A stretch of 64,000 nt of DNA. It comes from Streptomyces sp. XM4193 (GTDB lineage: Bacteria; Actinomycetota; Actinomycetes; Streptomycetales; Streptomycetaceae). Below the pieces are notes generated by a model that saw only the letters and a list, made by a program, of their open reading frames with translations, searched no databases and was not told the origin of the DNA. This document shows, piece after piece, positions 54,117 through 60,877 of the stretch; positions within the stretch are counted from its first letter, which is position 1; each line of letters starts with the position of its first letter. A program made the position numbers and the translations under genes. The stretch covers positions 1-64,000 of the forward strand of contig NZ_JALLGK010000010.1 in assembly GCF_023072595.1 (NCBI RefSeq). Reading direction: 5' to 3'.

Positions 54117-55025
54117 ATGACCGACTCCAGCTTCGCGGTGGCCCTGCGCGACGCAGTAACAAGACGCGGGCTTCCCCTCGATCGACTGTGCAGCAGACTG
54201 GCCGAGCGCGGCATACGCCTCAGCCCCTCGACCCTCAGCTACTGGCAGCGTGGCCGCAGCCAGCCCGAACGCGCCGAATCCCTCCGCGCCGTCAGCGAGT
54301 TGGAATCCATACTCAAGCTGCCGCCGGAGAGCCTGCGCGCCCTCATCGAGCCGCACCGGCCGCGCGGCAAGACGGTGGGCCGCGCGGAGAACGTCGCCGC
54401 CATCCGCCAGATCTACGGGACCGACTCGCTCCACGAGCGCGCGCTCGGCGAGGACTTCCCCAACTTCAACTCCGGGCTGCGCGGCCTGAGCACCCGCGAC
54501 TTCGTCTGGCTCGGCCGCAACCGTGCCATCCACCGCATCCAGGCGAGCCAGGTCTTCCAGGTGCTGGAGGACGGCGTCGACCGCGTCGTCGCCCTGCACA
54601 GCCTGGACGATCCGAACGCGGGACCGATCGACGTCGTCGTCCACAGCGGACGACTGGGCCAGGTGCGCCACGAGCCGCAGTCGAGCTTCGTGGTGGTCGA
54701 GATCCTGCTGGACCGGCCGATGCGCAGCGGCACGACCGTCTACGTCGAGTACGAACTGCGGTTCACCGACCCGCAGTTGCCCTCCACCACGCTCCAGCGC
54801 GCGGTACGGCACGGGCTGCGCGATCTGATGCTGGTCGCCCGCTTCCACCCGGACGCGATACCGACCAACTGCCACCGCTTCCACCAGCCGAGGGTCAACT
54901 CGGCACGCGAACAGGTGCGCCGAATCGCCATCGACGCCTCGCACACCGCGCATCTGATGCCCAGCGTGCGGGCGCTCGGCTTCCACGGCATCTCGTGGAG
55001 CTGGCCCGGCAGTAGCGAGGACTGA
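54117..55025 (+). CDS. Helix-turn-helix (XRE-like) regulator, hypothetical function
   Basis: A 302-residue cytoplasmic protein. The N-terminal 65 residues look like an XRE-type DNA-binding domain: LDRLCSRLAERGIRLSPSTLSYWQRGRSQPER, with SxSTLSYWxRG as the recognition-helix region. The remainder (residues 75-300) is a conserved actinobacterial region without a motif I recognise, including RNRAIHRIQASQVFQVLEDGVDR and a strand-rich half with VEILLDRPMRSGTTVYVEYELRF. ATG 54117 has GGAG 8 bases upstream. It follows the protease on the same strand but a terminator separates them. Its targets are unknown. Confidence 0.8.
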   Translation: MTDSSFAVALRDAVTRRGLPLDRLCSRLAERGIRLSPSTLSYWQRGRSQPERAESLRAVSELESILKLPPESLRALIEPHRPRGKTVGRAENVAAIRQIYGTDSLHERALGEDFPNFNSGLRGLSTRDFVWLGRNRAIHRIQASQVFQVLEDGVDRVVALHSLDDPNAGPIDVVVHSGRLGQVRHEPQSSFVVVEILLDRPMRSGTTVYVEYELRFTDPQLPSTTLQRAVRHGLRDLMLVARFHPDAIPTNCHRFHQPRVNSAREQVRRIAIDASHTAHLMPSVRALGFHGISWSWPGSSED

Positions 55026-55621
55026 GACGGGGCGTACGGGCGGCCCACCCGCGGACGTCGGCCCGTCCTGAGACGGGGCGTCGCCGCGGAGCGTCCACCG
55101 GGACGGCGGCGCAGGGGTACGCCGGGGAGGCGGCGGTTCCCGGCAGGGTCGGCAGCGCCGGGTGGGGGCGGCGTGGGGCCCCGGGAACGGTCGACGGGGG
55201 CTGCCGGACGGGACGGTCCGCCGGTGTGCTGCGCGCGGGCGGTCCGACCGCGTACGGGTGTCGCTGCGGGGGCGGGGGCCGGCGCGGAGCCGGGCACGCT
55301 GCGGGCGTTTGGTGGCGGAGGCGCCCGGGAGCGGCCGACCGGGGGGCGGCCTCGGAGCGGGCCGGCGCCGGGCGGGACTGGCGCTGCGGGGGCGGACGGG
55401 TCCGTCGGTGCGTACGGGGAGCGCCGGCGGCTCCGTACGCACCGACGGGACGAATGTCGCCGAAGCACCGCATCCCGGGCGCACCGGTTGGTCACCGCCG
55501 GGGCCGGTGGGGCGAGGAGTAGCGTGTGCCGCACTGCCGGGTTCGACCCCTTCGACCTCGGTGGACTGCCGGGGTGGGCCCGGTGGTCGGTGCGGCGCGG
55601 AAGGTGCGAGGTAGCGGCCTC
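55026..55621. other. Long GC-rich intergenic region with a large hairpin
   Basis: About 600 bp between the HTH regulator and the first trkA-like gene. It includes two copies of GAGACGGGGCGT (55025 and 55071 regions) and the strong inverted repeat at 55402-55448. The open frames here lack ribosome-binding sites and any recognisable motif. Confidence 0.55.
55402..55448. terminator. Perfect 16-bp inverted repeat
   Basis: Arms CCGTCGGTGCGTACGG (55402-55417) and CCGTACGCACCGACGG (55433-55448) enclose 15 bases. It is 377 bp after the HTH gene and 174 bp before trkA. It may end a long 3' transcript, or fold in the trkA 5' leader; a terminator is the simpler reading. Confidence 0.55.
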
Positions 55622-56365
55622 ATGCACATCGTCATCATGGGGTGCGGGCGCGTCGGCGCCGCCCTCGCCAGGACGCTGGAGAAGCGGGGGTACGGCGTCG
55701 CGGTCATCGATCGCGACTCCACCGCGTTCCGGCGGCTCGGTCCGTCGTTCGCCGGTCGGCGGGTGACCGGTATGGGCTTCGACCGGGACACTCTCCGGGA
55801 GGCGGGGATCGAGGAGGCCGGGGCGTTCGCCGCGGTGAGCAGCGGCGACAACTCCAACATCATCGCGGCGCGGGTCGCCCGCGAGATGTTCGGCGTGGAG
55901 AACGTCGCGGCCCGTATCTACGACCCCCGCAGGGCCGAGGTGTACCAGCGGTTGGGCATTCCGACCGTCGCCACGGTGCGCTGGACGGCCGACCAGATGC
56001 TGCGCAGGCTGCTGCCGACCGGCGCCGAGCCGCTGTGGCGGGACGCCACCGGCGAGATGCAGCTCGCCGAGGTCGCCTTCTCCCCCGCCTGGGTCGGTCA
56101 GCTGGTGAGCAGGTTGCAGGAGGAGTCGGGCGCACGGGTGGCGTTCGTCAACCGCGCCGGTGAGCCGATGCTGCCCAACGCGCAGACGGTGGTGCAGGAC
56201 GGGGATCTGATCCAGGTGATGATGCGGGTCGCCGACATGGGCGACGTCGAGGCCGTCTTCGCGAGCGGACCGAGCGGGGCGAGCGGTTCGAGCAGGTCGG
56301 GCGGTTCCGGCGGCGCCGGCTGGTCGACTGCGGGCGGACCGAGTGGATCGGGGGCAGTCGAATGA
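55622..56365 (+). CDS. TrkA-family potassium channel/transporter regulatory protein
   Basis: A 247-residue RCK protein: an N-terminal Rossmann RCK_N domain (HIVIMGCGRVGAALARTLE, residues 2-20, with Asp in VIDRDS) and a C-terminal RCK_C domain (residues 150-225: LAEVAFSPAWVGQLVSRL ... VVQDGDLIQVMM). It senses nucleotide and gates a K+ channel or transporter. The tail is Gly/Ser-rich. ATG 55622 is the first codon consistent with the Rossmann fold. It overlaps the next trkA-like gene by four bases (ATGA), so the two make one unit, probably one complex. No Trk membrane subunit is adjacent. Confidence 0.92.
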   Translation: MHIVIMGCGRVGAALARTLEKRGYGVAVIDRDSTAFRRLGPSFAGRRVTGMGFDRDTLREAGIEEAGAFAAVSSGDNSNIIAARVAREMFGVENVAARIYDPRRAEVYQRLGIPTVATVRWTADQMLRRLLPTGAEPLWRDATGEMQLAEVAFSPAWVGQLVSRLQEESGARVAFVNRAGEPMLPNAQTVVQDGDLIQVMMRVADMGDVEAVFASGPSGASGSSRSGGSGGAGWSTAGGPSGSGAVE

Positions 56366-57045
56366 GGATCGCGATCGCCGGAGCCGGCGCGGTGGGCCGG
56401 TCCATCGCCGACGAGCTGCTGGACAGCGACCACGAGGTGCTGCTCGTCGACAAGTCGCCGAAGGCGATAAAGGTCGAGGTGGTGCCGCGCGCGGAGTGGC
56501 TGCTCGCGGACGCCTGCGAGATCTCCTCGCTCGACGACGCCGGCATACAGCGCTGCAACGTCGTGATCGCCGCCACCGGCGACGACAAGGCCAATCTGGT
56601 CGTCTCGCTGCTGGCCAAGACCGAGTACGGCGTTCCCCGGGTCGTCGCCCGCGTCAACGATCCGCGCAACGAATGGCTGTTCACGGAGGCGTGGGGCGTC
56701 GACGTCGCGGTCTCGACGCCGCGGCTGATGTCCGCGCTGGTGGAGGAGGCGGTGAGCGTCGGCGACCTGGTGCGGCTGATGCGCTTCAGCCAGGGCGAGG
56801 CCAACCTCGTGGAGATCACCCTCCCGCCGGAGGCGGAGCTGGTGGGGGTGCGGTCCGGCGACGTGGCCTGGCCGCAGGACACCACTCTCGTCACGATCGT
56901 CCGCGGCGCCCGTGTGATCGCGCCCAGCGAGGAGGACGTGCTGGAGGAGGGCGACGAACTGCTCTTCGTCACCACCCAGGAGCGCGAGGAGGAGCTGGAG
57001 GAGATGTTCTCCGTCCGCCCCCAGGGGCCCGCCAAGGGCAGGTGA
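56362..57045 (+). CDS. TrkA-family potassium channel/transporter regulatory protein
   Basis: A 227-residue partner of the preceding protein: RCK_N with RIAIAGAGAVGRSIADELL (residues 2-20), Asp in LLVDKSP, NVVIAATGDDKANLV, then RCK_C (LVEITLPPEAELVGV ... VLEEGDELLFVTT). It starts within the ATGA of the upstream gene. Paired TrkA genes next to DUF3159 and OB-fold genes are a common actinobacterial arrangement; here a PLP-enzyme gene lies between. Confidence 0.93.
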   Translation: MRIAIAGAGAVGRSIADELLDSDHEVLLVDKSPKAIKVEVVPRAEWLLADACEISSLDDAGIQRCNVVIAATGDDKANLVVSLLAKTEYGVPRVVARVNDPRNEWLFTEAWGVDVAVSTPRLMSALVEEAVSVGDLVRLMRFSQGEANLVEITLPPEAELVGVRSGDVAWPQDTTLVTIVRGARVIAPSEEDVLEEGDELLFVTTQEREEELEEMFSVRPQGPAKGR

Positions 57046-57377
57046 GCCGGTACCGCGCGCAACGGGCCGGGCCGTTGCCCCGCCCGGGTCGGGCGGAGGC
57101 CGAACGGCCGTACCGGGACGCACGGTTCGGTGGCTGCGTGCTGCTCGCCCCGCACCGGTGGTGCGGGGACGGATTGGCGGCGGGAGGGCGAAGCGTTCCC
57201 GGGCCCCGGTGAAGTGTGCGGTGCGCGGACACTGTCGGCATGGGTGGTGTCGCGGGTGGCTGTCGCGGACGCTGTCGGCGGGGTGGTGTCGGCCGTCGGG
57301 CCGGGGGACGCTGGAGCCGGACCGGAGCCGCTGTCGTCCGACCCACCGCCGACCCAACTCCCCGGGAGTCGCCGCCG
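57046..57377. other. Intergenic region before the PLP-enzyme gene
   Basis: 332 bp, GC-rich, with repeated GTCGGC-type words around 57230-57300. No gene or clear hairpin seen; it should hold the promoter of the next gene. Confidence 0.5.
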
Positions 57378-58607
57378 ATGACCACCGAGAACCCGTTCGA
57401 GCAGCTGTCCCTCCAGGAGCTGCGTACGCGCTCCAGCATGAAGTGGCGCGCCCACGGCGACGACGTTCTGCCGCTGTGGGTCGCGGAGATGGACGTCGTC
57501 CTCGCCGAACCCGTGGTCCGCGCCGTCACGGAGGCGGTCGCGCGCGGCGACACCGGTTACCCGGCGGGCACCGGGTACGCCGAGGCGCTGGCGGGGTTCG
57601 CGGCCGACCGGTGGGCGTGGGACGGGCTGGACGTGGGGCGCACCGCGCTCGTTCCGGACGTGATGCTCGGAGTGGTGGAGATGCTGCGCCTGGTCACCGA
57701 GCCGGGCGGAACGGTGGTGGTCAACTGCCCGGTGTATCCGCCGTTCTACTCCTTCGTGGAACACATGGGCCGTCGGGTCGTCGAGGCTCCGCTGACGGCG
57801 GCGGGACGGATCGCCCCCGAGGCGCTGGAGGAGGCTTTCGCGGGCGAGAACGGGGTGGGGGCCGCCGCGTATCTGCTGTGCAACCCGCACAATCCGACCG
57901 GGACCGTGCACACCCGCGCCGAACTGGAGCAGGTCGCGCAGCTCGCCGAGCGGTACGGGGTACGGGTGGTGGCGGACGAGATCCACGCACCGCTCGTCCT
58001 GCCCGGAGCACGGTTCACCCCGTACCTGAGCGTGGACGGGGCCGAGCGCGGTCTTTCGCTGATGTCGGCCTCCAAGGCGTGGAACCTCGCGGGTCTCAAG
58101 TGCGCGGTGGCGACCGCCGGTTCGGGCTCTGCGGCCGATCTGGCCCGGCTGCCGGAGGAGGTCGGTCACGGGCCGAGCCACATCGCGGCGCTCGCCCACA
58201 CCGCGGCGCTTCGGGACGGCGGCGACTGGCTCGACGCGGCGCTGCGGGGCCTCGCCGCCAACCGCGATCTGCTCGGCGAACTCCTCGCCGAGTACGTGCC
58301 GGAGGTCTCCTGGCTGCCGCCCGAGGCCAGTTACCTGGCGTGGCTGGACTGCACCGCACTCGGCCTGGAGCACGACGGCGGCGCGCCGCAGAGCGACGGA
58401 GGCGGTCCGGCGGCGGCGACCGGGGATGTGACGGCCATCGCCGGTCCGGCGGCGGTTTTCCTCAAGCGGGGCCGGGTGGCACTGAGTTCCGGCCCGGCGT
58501 TCGGCAGCGGTGGAAGCGGCCACGCGCGGCTCAACTTCGGCACCTCCTCGGCGATCCTCGTCGAAGCGGTACGACGCATGGGAGAGGTCGCCGCCGGCGT
58601 GCGGTGA
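57378..58607 (+). CDS. MalY/PatB-type PLP-dependent aminotransferase or C-S lyase
   Basis: A 409-residue fold-type I PLP enzyme. The PLP Lys is Lys233 in SASKAWNLAGLKC, the signature of the MalY/PatB branch (cystathionine beta-lyase activity). Other landmarks are LPLWVAEMDV near the N-terminus, CNPHNPTGTVH (Asn for PLP), VVADEIHAPLVLPG (Asp for the pyridine nitrogen) and HARLNFGTS (Arg for the carboxylate). A Gly/Ala-rich insertion near residues 335-355 is unusual. ATG 57378 begins the family's usual start region. It likely acts on cystathionine or related cysteine conjugates. Confidence 0.9.
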   Translation: MTTENPFEQLSLQELRTRSSMKWRAHGDDVLPLWVAEMDVVLAEPVVRAVTEAVARGDTGYPAGTGYAEALAGFAADRWAWDGLDVGRTALVPDVMLGVVEMLRLVTEPGGTVVVNCPVYPPFYSFVEHMGRRVVEAPLTAAGRIAPEALEEAFAGENGVGAAAYLLCNPHNPTGTVHTRAELEQVAQLAERYGVRVVADEIHAPLVLPGARFTPYLSVDGAERGLSLMSASKAWNLAGLKCAVATAGSGSAADLARLPEEVGHGPSHIAALAHTAALRDGGDWLDAALRGLAANRDLLGELLAEYVPEVSWLPPEASYLAWLDCTALGLEHDGGAPQSDGGGPAAATGDVTAIAGPAAVFLKRGRVALSSGPAFGSGGSGHARLNFGTSSAILVEAVRRMGEVAAGVR

Positions 58608-58752
58608 GAGAGGCCGGTGCGCCGGGGCGACCGGTGCGGGAGGGGAGTCGACGGCCTCGGCCGGCAGGCCAGGCGCGAAGTGTCACCGGGCGCGGCGGGC
58701 CGGCCAGAGGTCCGTGGGCCTGCGCGTACGTCTCCGTGGGCCCTGCCCGGTA

Positions 58753-58797
58753 CGTCCGAGCCCCGCCGCCCGGGTCGGGTGGGGCGGGGCTCGGACG
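58753..58797. terminator. Bidirectional hairpin terminator between convergent genes
   Basis: Perfect 15-bp arms CGTCCGAGCCCCGCC (58753-58767) and GGCGGGGCTCGGACG (58783-58797) around 15 bases. It lies between the PLP enzyme (stop 58607) and the DUF3159 gene (stop 58816), so it can serve both. Confidence 0.85.
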
Positions 58798-58815
58798 AGT
58801 GGGTCGTGTGCCGGG

Positions 58816-59625
58816 TCAGGGCGTGCGGCGCTCCTCCTCGGCGGCGGCCTGCGCGGCCCTCGCGGTCTGCTGGGCGGAGTCGGTCCGGTCGGCGGGCTCG
58901 GCGTCGGCGGGCTCCCCCGCCTTCTCCGCCTCGCGTTCGGCGCGCTCCTCGGCCTCCATCTCGGCGATCACGTCGATGGGGGCGGGGGCCTTCGCGAGGA
59001 AGATCCAGGTGAGGTAGACGCAGAGCAGGAACGGCGGAATGCCGAGTGCCACACGCAGCCAGCCGAGCTGGGTGGCGTCGCCCCAGAAGTAGATGGGGAA
59101 GGTGATGCAGGACTTCGCCAGCAGCACGAAGCCCCAGGAGTAACTGGCCTTGGTGTAGGCGCTCTTGCGACCGGGGTTGCGGGTGCGCCAGGAGAGGTTC
59201 TCGCGGAACAGCGGGCCGAGGATCAGACCGAGCAGCGGCCAGCCGACCAGCGAGCTGAGAATGTAGGCGACGGCCAGGCCCAGGGTGTAGAGCATCCCGG
59301 GCAGGTAGAAGTTCTTGGCGTCGCCGGACATCATCGCGAAGACCGCGCCGATGCCGACGCCGAAGACGCCGCTGAAGGCGTGCTTGACGGTGTCCTTGCG
59401 GGCGAGCCGCACCAGCGCCATGACGCCGGAGAGGGCGAGTGCGGCGATCGCGGCGGTGTGGATGTCCCGGGTGATCGTGTAGCACAGGACGAAGACGAGG
59501 CCGGGCACGGTGGTCTCCACCATGCCGCGCACGCCGCCGAACGCCTCGAGGAAGGCGGCCTTGGTCACCTCGGTGTCGGCGGCCGGTGCCTCCGCGTCCG
59601 CGGTGGGCTTGTCGAGTGGGGTCAC
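58816..59625 (-). CDS. DUF3159 integral membrane protein
   Basis: A 269-residue membrane protein of the actinobacterial DUF3159 family. At least five hydrophobic segments are seen: MVETTVPGLVFVLCYTI, AAIAALALSGVMALV, FSGVFGVGIGAVFAMM, MLYTLGLAVAYILSSLVGW and FLLCVYLTWIFLA. The N-terminus is acidic and the C-terminal ~50 residues are Ala/Glu-rich and charged. GTG 59625 follows the OB-fold stop by three bases, so the two are co-translated. The link with paired TrkA and OB-fold genes is conserved in Streptomyces, but the function is unknown. Confidence 0.9.
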   Translation of the reverse strand: MTPLDKPTADAEAPAADTEVTKAAFLEAFGGVRGMVETTVPGLVFVLCYTITRDIHTAAIAALALSGVMALVRLARKDTVKHAFSGVFGVGIGAVFAMMSGDAKNFYLPGMLYTLGLAVAYILSSLVGWPLLGLILGPLFRENLSWRTRNPGRKSAYTKASYSWGFVLLAKSCITFPIYFWGDATQLGWLRVALGIPPFLLCVYLTWIFLAKAPAPIDVIAEMEAEERAEREAEKAGEPADAEPADRTDSAQQTARAAQAAAEEERRTP

Positions 59626-59628
59626 CCG

Positions 59629-60030
59629 TTACTCCTGTCCCGGTGGTAGCAGTTCGTACTTGGGGTTGAACAGCACCGGTCGACCGTGATGCATCGCGAT
59701 CCGTCCCGAGGCGATCAGCGCCGTGCCCGGTTCGATTCCCGCGATGGCGCGGCGGCCCAGCCAGACCACCGACAGCGAGGCGGAACCGTCGGACAGCTCC
59801 GCCTCCAGCGCGGGCACTCCGGCCCGGGCACGGAGTGTAACGGTGCGGAGCGTCCCGATCACCTTCACGATCTGGCGATCGCCGCACGCACCGATCGGCG
59901 TGCAGTCGCGCCCCGCCTCCGCGCCCCGGGGCTCGGGACAACTGTGCGGACGTTCGTCGTGGGGGGATAGCCGGGAGAGCAGCCGACGTATCGGACCGGA
60001 GCTCTTGCCGGAGGCGTTGACGCTGCCCAT
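59629..60030 (-). CDS. OB-fold nucleic-acid-binding protein
   Basis: A 133-residue protein. Residues 55-130 form an OB-fold strand pattern: QIVKVIGTLRTVTLR, ALEAELSDGSASLSVVWLG, TALIASGRIAMHHGRPVLFNPKYEL. This matches the small OB-fold proteins that pair with DUF3159 in actinobacteria. A Cys/His cluster (PHSCPEPRGAEAGRDC...GAC, residues 28-50) sits before it. It is three bases upstream of DUF3159 and on the same strand as KdpE, 118 bp away. Confidence 0.88.
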   Translation of the reverse strand: MGSVNASGKSSGPIRRLLSRLSPHDERPHSCPEPRGAEAGRDCTPIGACGDRQIVKVIGTLRTVTLRARAGVPALEAELSDGSASLSVVWLGRRAIAGIEPGTALIASGRIAMHHGRPVLFNPKYELLPPGQE

Positions 60031-60148
60031 GACTGCCAGCCTACCCGTGCTCCGGATCCCTCCCGGCGGCGACGGCCCGGCCCCGCCCGAGGGGCGCCTC
60101 GTACCGGAACCCTGCCCTGCCGAGAGGCCGGGGACGGTCCGGTCCCGT

Positions 60149-60877
60149 TCAGCCCTCGAAGCGGTAGCCCATGCCGGGTTCGGTGATGAAGTGCCGGGGG
60201 TGGGAGGGGTCGGCCTCCAGCTTGCGGCGCAGCTGGGCCATGTAGACCCGGAGGTAGTTGGTCTCCTTCTGGTAGCTGGGCCCCCACACCTCCTTGAGCA
60301 GCTGCTTCTGGCTGATCAACCGGCCGCTCTGGCTCACCAGCACCTCCAGCAGATGCCATTCGGTGGGCGTCAGCCGTACGTCCTTGCCGTCCCGCCGCAC
60401 CTTCTTCGCCCCCAGGTCGATGCTCAGCCCCTCGGCCTGGAGCACCACCGGCTCGGCGGTCGGCGGCGCGGGCTCGGCACGTCGTACGGCGGCGCGGAGG
60501 CGGGCGAGGAGCTCGTCCATGCCGAAGGGCTTGGTGACGTAGTCGTCGGCGCCCGCGTCCAGCGCCTTGACCTTCTCGTCCGAGGTCTGGCGGGCGGAGA
60601 GCACCAGGATCGGCACCCGGCCCCAGGCGCGTACGCCCTTGATCACCTCGACGCCGTCCATGTCCGGCAGCCCGAGGTCGAGGACGATGACGTCGGGGCG
60701 GCGGTCGGCGGCGATGCGCAGCGCGGTTGCGCCGTCGTGGGCCGAGTCGACCTCGTAGTTGCGGGCGCGGAGGTTGATGGCGAGGGCGCGGACGATCTGG
60801 GGCTCGTCGTCGACCACCAGCACCCGGTGCTTCGGCGGCTCCTTCGGCGGGCGCGACGTACGGCGGGCTGGGCTCAC
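60149..60877 (-). CDS. kdpE: KdpE-type response regulator
   Basis: A 242-residue OmpR/PhoB-type regulator. Receiver domain residues 17-130 have acidic pocket Asp23/Asp24, the phosphorylated Asp67 (VIVLDLGLPDMDG), a later Ser/Thr (LVLSARQ) and Lys (YVTKPF). The C-terminal winged helix (residues 145-240) shows LTPTEWHLLEVL, LISQKQLLKEVWG and YLRVYMAQLRRKLE. The GTG start overlaps the kdpD stop by four bases, so the pair is co-translated. It should switch on high-affinity K+ uptake (kdpFABC) under low K+ or high osmolarity; those structural genes are not in the window. Confidence 0.94.
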   Translation of the reverse strand: MSPARRTSRPPKEPPKHRVLVVDDEPQIVRALAINLRARNYEVDSAHDGATALRIAADRRPDVIVLDLGLPDMDGVEVIKGVRAWGRVPILVLSARQTSDEKVKALDAGADDYVTKPFGMDELLARLRAAVRRAEPAPPTAEPVVLQAEGLSIDLGAKKVRRDGKDVRLTPTEWHLLEVLVSQSGRLISQKQLLKEVWGPSYQKETNYLRVYMAQLRRKLEADPSHPRHFITEPGMGYRFEG

